64,000 nucleotides of DNA from Litoribrevibacter euphylliae. GTDB taxonomy: Bacteria; Pseudomonadota; Gammaproteobacteria; Pseudomonadales; Litoribrevibacteraceae. This document shows, in pieces, positions 36,024 to 45,417 of the stretch (position 1 is the first letter of the stretch; each line of letters begins with the position of its first letter). The DNA lies in NCBI RefSeq assembly GCF_042646085.1, contig NZ_JBHRSZ010000002.1, positions 248,001-312,000 on the forward strand, written 5' to 3'. The position numbers and the translations under genes are program-made. A model generated the notes under the pieces. It was given only the letters and a program-made list of their open reading frames with translations, searched no databases and was not told where the DNA came from.

Positions 36024-37643
36024 TTAGCTCTCTGACAAAAAGTTACATACTTTTGACCAAAGGACATCCCATGATTCATGTAGCTCTTTCTGAACAACCG
36101 TTACGGACTGATACCACTGTGATGGCCCTGGTTTATTCCAATACCAAATGGTTGGCGAGTTCGTTAAAAGTAAGGTTTCAATACCTAAGGAACCAGCAAT
36201 ATGAGCGGTAGTATTTGAACAAGTTATAACCTTGCTGCAGCCTGCAACTATTCTGTATGTCTCTACGAGGGATTCCAACAAATCAATATTAGTTTCTTCT
36301 ATAAGAGCCAACCCTTGCCGACGTAAAGAATTAATTTCAATTTTTACATCACCATACTGACATGCAATAAAGGAATATTCTGCATAGGCCTTGAGTTCTA
36401 CCAAAAATTCGAGGGGTATATCTTTGGTTTTTCCTAGTGGACTACCTATACTTTTCCATGACAAGCCAACCTTCTTTATGCCAGAACCTAAAGATTCATT
36501 AAACTTGCTAACGCCAACCTTCATGTAAGCTCCTTGAGCTTTCACATTAAAGGCTAATTCAGATAACAAAAAGAACACGTCACCAAGTGAAACAAATGCA
36601 AGAGCATCATTCCCATCGCTATCAGTAATTTCATCAAAGCTCTTTATTATTATCCTAGAATCAATATAAAACTGCTTAACAGCTTCAGAGATCTTAGGTG
36701 CCATCCATATTTCAATAGAACAGCCAAACTTATCTGTAAAATCAGAAATAAAAGACAAGCTCCAAATTTGATCTCCCATGCCCTGATCAGGAACTATAAT
36801 TAGCTTCTTACCTCTCACCTGATCGAGTTCATCATATCTCAATTCCCTCATCCCTCGGGAAATCAACACAGCTTTGTTGCTGCCTATACTCCCTTGGATC
36901 TTTTCTCTATTTTTATAGAACTCATAACACTCATGATAGCTCCCCAAGGACAACTCAACTTGTGATAAGTTATATAGGACAGATATATCATCAGGAAAAT
37001 AACGCAAATATGATTGGTAATAATCTTGTGCTAGGGCGTAGTTACCAACTCGCTGATAAAATAGAGCGAACCACTTTAAAACGAACTCGGGTTTAGCTGC
37101 ATTTTCATGCCAAATATTTAGTAGAGAAGATACTTTTTCAAGGAACTCAAGATCAACAACACTTCTTGCTTTCAGAGTGGTAATTAAATGAATAACATAC
37201 CCTTCAAGAACATCTAATGTCGGTTGTTTCTGAAATGCTCTTTCGTAATCAAACACACCAAACTCTTCATAAGAACTAATAGCATGCAACTGAGCTAGCT
37301 CTATGTCAGATAAATAAAGCCTATCTTGTTCACTAGGCTTCATGAAACTCATTTTTGCATCGTCTAAGGCATTCAACTCAACATAGCATTGCCCAATGAG
37401 ATGACAATATCTAGGATCTCGTGGTTGATATTTTTCCGCGAGCTTTAAGAACTTAATAGCATTCTCTGGTTGTTTATCAAGAAAAAAGCTTTCACCCAAT
37501 TTATAAAGTAATTCAGGATCATTCAGTCCAGACTTCCAGGTGTCAATGAGAAGTGCTCTTGCCTTCTCCAAATCCCCACTTCTACGATGCTGTTCATACA
37601 TAGAAATGACATTTGAGGCTCCTTGTACCTGCTTATCTAACAT
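36024..37643 (-). CDS. TPR protein with GT9/GT41-like glycosyltransferase domain
   Basis: A 539-residue protein. TPR-like helices fill about 1-260 (for example PELLYKLGESFFLDKQPENAIKFL), followed by a GT-B-type domain resembling ADP-heptose or O-GlcNAc transferases: IVPDQGMGDQIWSLSF near 280, GLSWKS near 395, CQYGD near 430, and CSNTTAHIAGSLG near 475. Such fusions recur in flagellin glycosylation loci. The segment is the same module that occurs twice in the 1114-residue protein of this cluster. Acceptor and sugar are not predictable; flagellin is inferred from position between fliD and fliS. Confidence 0.82.
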   Translation of the reverse strand: MLDKQVQGASNVISMYEQHRRSGDLEKARALLIDTWKSGLNDPELLYKLGESFFLDKQPENAIKFLKLAEKYQPRDPRYCHLIGQCYVELNALDDAKMSFMKPSEQDRLYLSDIELAQLHAISSYEEFGVFDYERAFQKQPTLDVLEGYVIHLITTLKARSVVDLEFLEKVSSLLNIWHENAAKPEFVLKWFALFYQRVGNYALAQDYYQSYLRYFPDDISVLYNLSQVELSLGSYHECYEFYKNREKIQGSIGSNKAVLISRGMRELRYDELDQVRGKKLIIVPDQGMGDQIWSLSFISDFTDKFGCSIEIWMAPKISEAVKQFYIDSRIIIKSFDEITDSDGNDALAFVSLGDVFFLLSELAFNVKAQGAYMKVGVSKFNESLGSGIKKVGLSWKSIGSPLGKTKDIPLEFLVELKAYAEYSFIACQYGDVKIEINSLRRQGLALIEETNIDLLESLVETYRIVAGCSKVITCSNTTAHIAGSLGIETLLLTNSPTIWYWNKPGPSQWYQSVTVVQKELHESWDVLWSKVCNFLSES

Positions 37644-37654
37644 GATCAGTGCCT

Positions 37655-39214
37655 TTAGGCCTTTTCTTGAATGTTATGCCTAACAATATAAACCAAGGTG
37701 TCACGACTATAATCATCAGCCATTGGCTCCACACCATGAAATGAGTTAGTCGACTTTAAAAAGCCAAAAGCACTATTTGGCATATACCGTGCTGTCTGTA
37801 CCTTACTAAAGCCATCGAAGGAGTGATGCTGATTACCCGAACATTGAGCCCCTTTCTGTTCTGGTATATATACTGAAGTCCCTAAATGCAAACGCTCCTC
37901 ATCTTTCGGTAAATAACACATCATCGTAAGTAAGCGTCTAGGTGAATCAGTGTGAGGTCCTATGGAATAACCTTTCTTATCCCTCATAAACATAGCTTCA
38001 GGATAAACATTTAAATTTCTCACACCAGCATCTGCTAGCTGTTTATGAAAGCGCTGAATTAAAGTTACCATAACTTCTTGGGAGCAAAACCAACGTCGAT
38101 GGTTTTCCCAAAATATCTTTTTCTCATCAGAAAGAAGATTTCCTAAACCATCAGCTAAATGCATAACAAATCGATCATCATACGCACCATTGGTTCTACC
38201 TGTAGAATTAATTGAAACCACTTCACTATCAGTTGGCTTCATTTCCATCATTTCAGCGTAGTACTCCTCAGGAAATAAGCGATCTACATAAAAATGATGA
38301 TATGGATCATGTTTAATTTCCATATCTGCCAAGCGCTTCATTGTGTATTTCAAAGGAGTTACTTTGTTTTCATTCGAAGGACCAATAGAGAAAGATGCAG
38401 GAGCCCGCGTAGCTTCTTTCTGTTTATTCATTGAAGCGACCAAGTTATCAAATGAAATCCCTGAGTCAGGCCTATAAAAAATATAATTACCTATACCCTG
38501 AAAGCTGCCCTCTTGACGAACAGCTATTTCTACCTGACGTTGATCGTAAATAAACCCAATGTCTTCAAGCGTTCCAATAATTTCCTGATGTTGCTCTAAA
38601 TGGGTATTAAGCTCAATCAGAATGGACTTTAGATTTGGAGATTTTAAAGCGGAAGCTGCCCCTTTTATTACCAAATGCTCTAAACCATCAACATCAATTT
38701 TTATATGATCAGGTTGAGGAAGCACATTATCAGCTATTAGTTTATCTAAAGTAGTAGATACACACCCCTGAGTCAGTTGATGTTTACGTTCTTTCAAATG
38801 GTAATCAATATTTTCACCGAAAGTATGACAAGAGCCACCCAGCTTAAACTCACTCATGTATAACTGATCTACACTCTGTTGGTCAGTTAGTGCCATACAG
38901 TAGGCTATACAATTAGCTTGTATTTGGTTATATACAATATTCCTATTTAATAGGGCATAGTTTTGGGACTCTGGCTCAAAGGCGAATACCATTGCTTTCT
39001 GTGCTTTTGATGCCAAAACAGTATACATACCGACATTAGCACCAATATCTACAAAAACATCTCCTTCCTTAAACTGAGCAATCCAATTAACCGTATCCGG
39101 CTCTTTAGTAAAAAGCGTCTTCGCCCGCCATTTAACGGTATCACTACTCGCCTCATAATAAAGATCTGTATTACCGAAACCGATTTTAGTTAGCTTTATA
39201 TCCGTATCACTCAT
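37655..39214 (-). CDS. FkbM methyltransferase fused to 2-oxoglutarate/Fe(II) oxygenase
   Basis: A 519-residue bifunctional protein. Residues about 40-235 are an FkbM-type SAM methyltransferase (motif I VFVDIGANVGMYTVLAS, then FAFEPES). Residues about 275-519 look like a double-stranded beta-helix 2-oxoglutarate dioxygenase, with Fe ligands His421 and Asp423 in GPHTDS, His493 in NSFHGVEP, and the co-substrate Arg504 in RDTLVYI. The fusion could methylate and hydroxylate the same substrate, most likely a sugar on flagellin; that target is inferred from the neighbours. Gaps to both neighbours are about 12 bases, showing one operon. Confidence 0.83.
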   Translation of the reverse strand: MSDTDIKLTKIGFGNTDLYYEASSDTVKWRAKTLFTKEPDTVNWIAQFKEGDVFVDIGANVGMYTVLASKAQKAMVFAFEPESQNYALLNRNIVYNQIQANCIAYCMALTDQQSVDQLYMSEFKLGGSCHTFGENIDYHLKERKHQLTQGCVSTTLDKLIADNVLPQPDHIKIDVDGLEHLVIKGAASALKSPNLKSILIELNTHLEQHQEIIGTLEDIGFIYDQRQVEIAVRQEGSFQGIGNYIFYRPDSGISFDNLVASMNKQKEATRAPASFSIGPSNENKVTPLKYTMKRLADMEIKHDPYHHFYVDRLFPEEYYAEMMEMKPTDSEVVSINSTGRTNGAYDDRFVMHLADGLGNLLSDEKKIFWENHRRWFCSQEVMVTLIQRFHKQLADAGVRNLNVYPEAMFMRDKKGYSIGPHTDSPRRLLTMMCYLPKDEERLHLGTSVYIPEQKGAQCSGNQHHSFDGFSKVQTARYMPNSAFGFLKSTNSFHGVEPMADDYSRDTLVYIVRHNIQEKA

Positions 39215-39226
39215 TTTTGATACCTA

Positions 39227-39748
39227 TTATTTTAACGGTTCAACAATTACCAAAAAACCATTTGTAACTTTACTAAAAGAAATTAATTCAAATCGTTCAA
39301 GAAACTTGGGCAACCACCAACCTGATGGCTCTTGAATTAAATGGGCATTACGCCCATCTGGTAAAATTTTAACGGCAGGCCCTGTATGAACAGTAAAGAA
39401 ACCAACCCGCTTAGTTACCCGCTTAAGATCGTCTAACACATTATCAAGTAATTCAGGCTCAATATGTTCAAGCACATCAATACAACACACCATTTCTTTC
39501 GGATCAGGTTCTTCAGACCACTCAGGAATAGCAGGGTCATACAATTGAATATTAACTTGATGATTTACTTTTAAGTTTTGAGCTAAACGGCCTTTACCTG
39601 CACCATAATCTAGTAGCTCTCTAATATTATTATCATTAATAATATTAGAAACTTGAGGAGCAAAACTAACCGAAGCGATCCCGTAGTCAGGACGATTCTT
39701 ATGCAGATCCTGCTGCATTTTTCTGTACTCTTCAGTAATTTTAGACAT
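39227..39748 (-). CDS. small class I SAM methyltransferase
   Basis: At 173 residues this is a minimal methyltransferase fold. Motif I is LLDYGAGKGRLAQNL near 45, the acidic strand follows in IQLYDPAIPEW, and VCCIDVLEHIEPELLDNVLDDLKRV is the post-I/II block. It lacks any extra domain. It sits between the large TPR-glycosyltransferase and the FkbM-oxygenase fusion with 12-base gaps, so it belongs to the same modification operon. A sugar O-methyltransferase is the simplest idea. Confidence 0.82.
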   Translation of the reverse strand: MSKITEEYRKMQQDLHKNRPDYGIASVSFAPQVSNIINDNNIRELLDYGAGKGRLAQNLKVNHQVNIQLYDPAIPEWSEEPDPKEMVCCIDVLEHIEPELLDNVLDDLKRVTKRVGFFTVHTGPAVKILPDGRNAHLIQEPSGWWLPKFLERFELISFSKVTNGFLVIVEPLK

Positions 39749-39760
39749 TTATTGCAACCT

Positions 39761-42700
39761 CTATACTTTTTCCAATACATCTCGCATTAGTGCATCTGTA
39801 TTTATATATTCATGTTCTCTTAACATTTCTAAGCTTGGATACCATGGCACCTTAAGGACATTATGTTGCCAATGCCATAAGGATCTTGGCTTCAACAATA
39901 CTAAACCAGGTTTATTAATCGCTCCTGCAAAATGTGCATTAACATTTGAAACAGTCACCACTGAATCAAGCGCAGCTATCATCGCAATGGTAGATTCTAG
40001 GTCATTAGTAATATCGATTTCAGGGTCTAAATAAATTAGATTTGAATCTGCTCCTAATAGCTGCACTTCGTTAGATACATCAGCATATTGAATAGAAATA
40101 CACTGAATATTCTCAGCCCTCATTAGAGGAAGGAACGAAGTTAAATTAACATCTTTACTACTTCCCCACGTATTACTAGCACTTCGCCATGACAACCCAA
40201 CCAACTTCTTATCAGGAAACATTTCTCGAAACTTTTTACTATAATATGCTAGTTTCTCTGGGTGGGGCCTTAACCAGTCAGTTTCTGGTTGATAGCAATC
40301 AAACTCACCCAACATAAAAAGAGGAAGGTTCCCTAAATAAACTTTTCTATCAATTGTCTGCTTTAGCGAGAAATCAAGACCCTCGTACTCGGATTGAACA
40401 TGAATAACTCCAGGAAAAGTCCGTCTCGTTAAATCAACAAGTTTGGGAGAAACAGTAAGAATCAAATCTTTTCCAAACAGCTTTTGGAACTTTCGAACGA
40501 ATTGAAAATTAAGAACTTGATCACCAATACCTTGTTCGCATACCACTAATATCCTTTTTACCTTAGAATCTGAAAGATCCTTTTCCTCTAGAGCAGGAAT
40601 AGAAGGGTAACTAACTGCTTCTTTAGAAAAAATATCTTTCGAGACATTACGAACAGACGAGTGACGCTTAAAGCCTTCCTTTAATTCACCAGAAAGTAAT
40701 AGGCAATAACCTAAACTAGCATTAAGCATATGACTAAGTTCCGGTCTTAGAGATAAAGCTTTTTTAAAGCCCTTAATACCTGCTTCTACATTCCCAAGAT
40801 AGCTTTCAAGCTCAGCCCTTAATATTATACTTACTACCGGATTTCTATATCCGAATGATTCGTCAAATGTATTAACCATATTAAAGCAAAAATCAATTCT
40901 CTCTTGAGGAATATAGTTCCTTAGGGTTAACCATTCACGCTGCTGAAATAAGAATGAGCTTAGTAAATCTAAATTTTTTATGGAATGAGAAAATTCAAGA
41001 ACCTTTTCCCACTGCTTACTTGCTAAAGAATAATCTTCCATATCAAGCGCTCTCAATAACTTCTCGAGCACAACCTCTTCATAATAAAATTCAGACTTAA
41101 TAAGATTTAATAAAGCATCTGTTTCCTGATATTTACCAAGCAATCGACCAGCCTTAGACATCAACAGCATATTCTGGTCTGACGTTTCACCTATCTCCAG
41201 TAATGGTGCAACTAGATCTGTAGATTTTTTAATTTCTCCAGCCTTTAAATATAGCTCTGCTAAATAACTTTTGTGACTATTAGGCAACTCAGATGTAGAA
41301 ATACTTTCTAACTGCGTTTTTAACTGCTCATGCCTCTGCGTAACAAATAATGCAATTACTTCTCCAATGGTTGGAATAGAGTTTCTTGTAACTCCCTTAA
41401 ACCGGTGACAAAGGTAAGCTGCAATTTCCTCTAATTGGGAATACCAGGTGTTTGGATTGCTCTGCCGAATTAGACGCAAACTTTGATACCAACACGAGTG
41501 ATCCCCTGTGGTTAACCAATGCCATGGAGGTCTTTTCGAAACTAACACTGTTGCAGGAACCCCTAAAGCACCACAAATATGGGCAGTAGCATTTGATATT
41601 GTAACGACATAGTCCAGTGATTCGATCTGAGCAAAAGCACTTTCTAAATCATGTTTTTGATCGACGGTTTGATCAAAGAAAACATCACAATCATGCTCTT
41701 TCTTTATGGTCTTCAGGTCTTCTTGAATGTCACCATACTGAAGTGCAACCCACTGAACTTGAGGAATTCGAAGTAAAGCTCCGAGTTCTCGCATAACCAA
41801 GTCTTTACTATTACCTAATGACTTGCTAGAGCTTTTCCAGGTTAAACCGACAATTATCTTTCCAGGAAAAAGTTTTTTATATTTATCACGAAAATAACTA
41901 ACTTTCTTAGCGTCAGCCTTTAAATACGATTTAAGCCCTTTTGTCGGTGGAGAATCAGGGCCTAAAATAAACAACAAATCGGACAAGTGACAATAAAGGT
42001 CATAATTATTTAGCTTTATTTCACTTTCTATAGAAAGCACACGGGTTTTAGAAAAATCACTCTGATTAAATATAGGAACTAAGCGTTCATCAATGATAAG
42101 AGTTACTGACTTAGGCTTGTATTTTTTAGACAACGTTTTTAAAAATCGACTAAATAAGATTCTGTCACCTAACCCTTGCTCACCAACAACAACTAAACGC
42201 TGATGATCTAAAGGCTGACCTTCCCATTTAGGCAAATGATCTAAACCCTCGACATAATCCAAAGTGTCGTAACTTTGGATTCGAGACGGCTTTAAGGCAT
42301 AAGCCTCCTTGAAAGCCCCCTCTCCTAACAAACAATAAGCAAGGCTTGTTCTAGATTCTTCATCCTCTGGAAATTCTTTGACCAATTGCCCAAATGAAGT
42401 AATCGCTGCTGCAGTATCTCCTGTTATGTATTGAATATCAGCTTCTATTGCAAGAAGGTCCCTTCTATTTTCAGGAAGACTATTTTTATACTTTTCGATC
42501 AGTATTCTAATTCGCTGAACATATCCCCAATCTAACAAATTATCAGAACGTATTTGTTCCCTCATAAACACTAACAACGTTAAAAGAGACTCATCCGATT
42601 GAAGCTTTTCAAACCCACGTTCAAATTCAAGATAGGCTAGATCTTTTTTCCCTCGACCTGCATAGCAACGCCCTAGTAATAAATGTGACTCGGAAAACAT

Positions 42701-43105
42701 GTTCTCACCAGGAATACTAAACAACTTAATTGCATCAGAAAGCATCCCTTTTTCCATACAGGTATAGCCGGCAAAGAAACACAATAACGGATCGGTTGGG
42801 TTACTATCCAAGGCAGAAGCAAAGAGTTGAAGTGCATCATCGAATCTTTTCAACGAAACATTTAAGACCCCCTCAATCAAATACTTTTCTTGCAGATTAG
42901 GAGTTTGTTTAAGTTGATCAAATAAGGCGTCAAGACCATGCTGTAACACAGAAATCTCGACTTTTGCTTTAAACAAAAAACCAGGAAAACTATCAAAGAG
43001 GTTTAGATTTTCATTCAATATTGAAGCAGCTCGAACATGATCTCCCACATCTATCGCGTGAGAGACTTGTTCTTTTAAGGTTTTTATTACTTTGACACTG
43101 CTCAT
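39761..43105 (-). CDS. giant TPR protein with two GT9/GT41-like transferase modules
   Basis: I set the start at the ATG at 43103-43105 with AAGG nine bases upstream; the longer reading needs a TTG start. The 1114-residue product is an internal tandem duplication. TPR helices (about 1-270) plus a transferase domain (about 280-570, VVVGEQGLGDRILFSRF, GLTWKSSSKSLGNSKD, LQYGD, ISNATAHICGALG) are followed by a second TPR block (about 600-840) and a second transferase (VVCEQGIGDQVLNFQF, GLSWRSASNTWGSSKD, IQYADV, VSNVNAHFAGA). In the second module the substrate-end motif has Asn in place of Thr. Likely a flagellin glycosyltransferase by position. Confidence 0.83.
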   Translation of the reverse strand: MSSVKVIKTLKEQVSHAIDVGDHVRAASILNENLNLFDSFPGFLFKAKVEISVLQHGLDALFDQLKQTPNLQEKYLIEGVLNVSLKRFDDALQLFASALDSNPTDPLLCFFAGYTCMEKGMLSDAIKLFSIPGENMFSESHLLLGRCYAGRGKKDLAYLEFERGFEKLQSDESLLTLLVFMREQIRSDNLLDWGYVQRIRILIEKYKNSLPENRRDLLAIEADIQYITGDTAAAITSFGQLVKEFPEDEESRTSLAYCLLGEGAFKEAYALKPSRIQSYDTLDYVEGLDHLPKWEGQPLDHQRLVVVGEQGLGDRILFSRFLKTLSKKYKPKSVTLIIDERLVPIFNQSDFSKTRVLSIESEIKLNNYDLYCHLSDLLFILGPDSPPTKGLKSYLKADAKKVSYFRDKYKKLFPGKIIVGLTWKSSSKSLGNSKDLVMRELGALLRIPQVQWVALQYGDIQEDLKTIKKEHDCDVFFDQTVDQKHDLESAFAQIESLDYVVTISNATAHICGALGVPATVLVSKRPPWHWLTTGDHSCWYQSLRLIRQSNPNTWYSQLEEIAAYLCHRFKGVTRNSIPTIGEVIALFVTQRHEQLKTQLESISTSELPNSHKSYLAELYLKAGEIKKSTDLVAPLLEIGETSDQNMLLMSKAGRLLGKYQETDALLNLIKSEFYYEEVVLEKLLRALDMEDYSLASKQWEKVLEFSHSIKNLDLLSSFLFQQREWLTLRNYIPQERIDFCFNMVNTFDESFGYRNPVVSIILRAELESYLGNVEAGIKGFKKALSLRPELSHMLNASLGYCLLLSGELKEGFKRHSSVRNVSKDIFSKEAVSYPSIPALEEKDLSDSKVKRILVVCEQGIGDQVLNFQFVRKFQKLFGKDLILTVSPKLVDLTRRTFPGVIHVQSEYEGLDFSLKQTIDRKVYLGNLPLFMLGEFDCYQPETDWLRPHPEKLAYYSKKFREMFPDKKLVGLSWRSASNTWGSSKDVNLTSFLPLMRAENIQCISIQYADVSNEVQLLGADSNLIYLDPEIDITNDLESTIAMIAALDSVVTVSNVNAHFAGAINKPGLVLLKPRSLWHWQHNVLKVPWYPSLEMLREHEYINTDALMRDVLEKV

Positions 43106-43178
43106 GAACTCATCCCTTGACATAAAAATTGACACTGGATGCAATACAAGCAATAAAGATACCAGCTAGAAACCGAGA

Positions 43179-45257
43179 CTAATCGTCTCCACCGCCAGTA
43201 AATGAACTCACAATTGCAGCTAACTGCGTCTTAACAAATTGCTCTGTATTGTTAAGCTGCGAAACCCGAGTATCTGCAGCAATAAACTGGCGAGTAAGCC
43301 GCTCTTGAAATGATTCAAGGCGCTCATCCAGGTCAATCCGTTGCTGATCTACCGCATTCAACTGCTCATTCAAGGAAAAAATTTTATTACTAATTAAACC
43401 CTCAAATGAAAGCATGTCATTAAAGCTCTCAACCATGCTTTGTGCAACACCATCTGCGACAGTAATAGTAGAAGTTAACTGAGTAGAAGCACCTGGAAAT
43501 GAAGTAGCAGTAATATCAACTGAGACACCATCTGCCGGGTCATCTTCGAGACTTAAGGAAAGTCTTTGCCCACTGCCGGTTGCCGGTTGCCCATTGATAG
43601 TTCCTTCAACATCAACACCATCTGTACCATTGCCTACAGACAAGCCATATGCACTACCATCTTCAACACTAGTCAAATTAACAGAAGATGATGATCCAAA
43701 TTTTTCCGAGGTAAAAATCAACGTATCAGAATCAACAGTGACGGTAACACCGATATCTGAAAGCGCAGAATCCGCATCAATCTGAGTCTGAATTTCTGCT
43801 GCCAAATCAGCTAGAGTCGCATAGGTATTGTTTGTAAGCGTCAGAGTACCTGAGGTCACTCCATCCACTTCCAAAACCAGCTCATCATTTGTACCATCTA
43901 TTAGAATGTTTGTTGGAGTACCAACTACAGAGCCCGAAAGTGCACCTTGGGTAGCTAGCTGAGTGACTACCACATCATATTCACCAGGTTCGGTTTTACT
44001 ACCAATAGATGCAAAAGTTACATCATCGTTATCACTAATCAGGTTGCGCCCAAAAATATCTGCAACCTCATCAGGGTACTCCTCTAACTGATCTAGAAAC
44101 TCTTCAGAATCAAACTCTATTTGACCCGTTTTATAATCCGTCTTAAAACCAATTTCAGCCAAAGAACGAACATTAGCATCTTCAAGTCCAGGAACAATTT
44201 GAGTTAAGTTCCCACGCAACTGCATACTCAAGGAACGAACGGTTGAGTCCCCCAGTAACACAGCCCCCTGACCTGTTTCAGAATCATAGGCGGTCACTTC
44301 CTTAATAATACTTTGCAGCTCATTATAAGCATCAGTAAAGTTTTGAAGGCGCTCTACGATTAAATCTTCATCACGAGAAACTGTAATTGTCGATGAGGTA
44401 GTCGTATCACTTAACTCAAAAGTCACACCATCAATCAACTCTTCCACTTCGTTAGTAGATCGAGTGACAGAAATACCATTAAACGTTAGCTCTGCATCCT
44501 GAGCCCTAACCGATTCTGTCATATGCTGATTAGTGGCATTAAAGCTCAATGCCGACAGTCCATTTGCATCCGAGCTATCACCATCAGAATCGCCCGACAC
44601 CGTCATTCTAAATGCAGAAGTTTCACCCGTTTCATCCGACTTCAATACCAAACGATACCCAGAACCATCATTTAATATAGAGGCAGTGATACCTGCATCT
44701 TTTTCATTAATGGCATCACGAATACCCTCAAGAGTATTGTTATCGTCTGTCACAATGATACTAATTGGATCACTACTGGCATCGTCAGTAAAACCAGTAA
44801 TATCTTCATTATCACCGCCGTCAGGCGCATCACCAGGAGTAGCATTGGTATCACCAAATGTGAAAGTACCAAATTCAATCGTTAATACCCCATTACTTAA
44901 CGCAGTATCTTTTGCAGCAAAAGAAGAACTAACAACGGACTGGCTTTGCGCCAGCTGCTCAACACTCATAGAGTACGAACCAACCACGGCACCCTTTTCT
45001 GTCGAAACACTAATCGCAGAGGAAGAAGAACTCCCCTGTGTACTAGTTAGAGCACCATCGATGGTTAAAATACGAGACTGTAATCGAAAATCTTCGATAG
45101 CGGATTTGATACGACCTACTTCAGACAGTTGAGTTTCAAGTTTCTCTTGGTTTGCATCCAAGCGTGGCTCGGTGGCACTTCGCTCCACATCAACTAACTG
45201 ATCAATCAGATCGCTGGTTAGAAAACCAGAACCGATCCCAACTGAAGTAATACCCAT
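43179..45257 (-). CDS. fliD: flagellar filament cap protein FliD
   Basis: FliD (692 residues; E. coli 468) caps the filament and folds flagellin monomers at the tip. The N-terminal FliD_N domain (GIGSGFLTSDLIDQLVDVERSATEPRLD) and the C-terminal coiled coil (SLNEQLNAVDQQRIDLDERLESFQERLTRQF) are conserved. The centre is enlarged and contains flagellin-IN-like segments, matching the large flagellins here. AGGGGTG before the ATG is a strong ribosome site. It has its own sigma-28 promoter and a structured leader. Confidence 0.95.
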   Translation of the reverse strand: MGITSVGIGSGFLTSDLIDQLVDVERSATEPRLDANQEKLETQLSEVGRIKSAIEDFRLQSRILTIDGALTSTQGSSSSSAISVSTEKGAVVGSYSMSVEQLAQSQSVVSSSFAAKDTALSNGVLTIEFGTFTFGDTNATPGDAPDGGDNEDITGFTDDASSDPISIIVTDDNNTLEGIRDAINEKDAGITASILNDGSGYRLVLKSDETGETSAFRMTVSGDSDGDSSDANGLSALSFNATNQHMTESVRAQDAELTFNGISVTRSTNEVEELIDGVTFELSDTTTSSTITVSRDEDLIVERLQNFTDAYNELQSIIKEVTAYDSETGQGAVLLGDSTVRSLSMQLRGNLTQIVPGLEDANVRSLAEIGFKTDYKTGQIEFDSEEFLDQLEEYPDEVADIFGRNLISDNDDVTFASIGSKTEPGEYDVVVTQLATQGALSGSVVGTPTNILIDGTNDELVLEVDGVTSGTLTLTNNTYATLADLAAEIQTQIDADSALSDIGVTVTVDSDTLIFTSEKFGSSSSVNLTSVEDGSAYGLSVGNGTDGVDVEGTINGQPATGSGQRLSLSLEDDPADGVSVDITATSFPGASTQLTSTITVADGVAQSMVESFNDMLSFEGLISNKIFSLNEQLNAVDQQRIDLDERLESFQERLTRQFIAADTRVSQLNNTEQFVKTQLAAIVSSFTGGGDD

Positions 45258-45315
45258 ATCACACCCCTAAATCATCACTAAAGGTTAGTAAGCTCACCGT
45301 ACAGAAACGGCAAAA

Positions 45316-45377
45316 GTCGGCCGCCTTTCGACGACCGACCTGCAAATTATTGCAGGAATCCCCACCTCCGAAGAGGT
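45316..45377 (-). promoter_or_regulatory. triple-hairpin leader of fliD mRNA
   Basis: On the minus strand three consecutive stems occur: ACCTC/GAGGT closed by a TTCG tetraloop (45377-45364), CCTGCAA/TTGCAGG with a TAAT loop (45356-45339), and a 10-pair stem with a GAAA tetraloop (45339-45316), the last followed by TTTT. They lie between the sigma-28 promoter and the fliD start, so they are in its 5' leader. The last hairpin resembles a weak terminator or attenuator. Confidence 0.7.
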
Positions 45378-45389
45378 TAGTTATCCTAT

Positions 45390-45416
45390 TTATCGGCTCT
45401 TAATGATTAAACTTTA
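45390..45416 (-). promoter_or_regulatory. perfect sigma-28 (FliA) promoter of fliD
   Basis: On the minus strand TAAAGTTT, 11 bases, then GCCGATAA: identical to the enteric FliA consensus at all 16 positions. The -35 overlaps the flaG stop region. Confidence 0.92.
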
Positions 45417-45417
45417 A

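Noticed and set aside
36000..43105. LPS heptosyltransferase operon
   Set aside because: The transferase domains resemble GT9, but they are TPR-fused and embedded in flagellar genes with no other LPS core genes nearby.
43106..43153. Longer start for the giant TPR-glycosyltransferase
   Set aside because: The upstream start is a TTG without ribosome site; AAGG precedes the ATG at 43103-43105.
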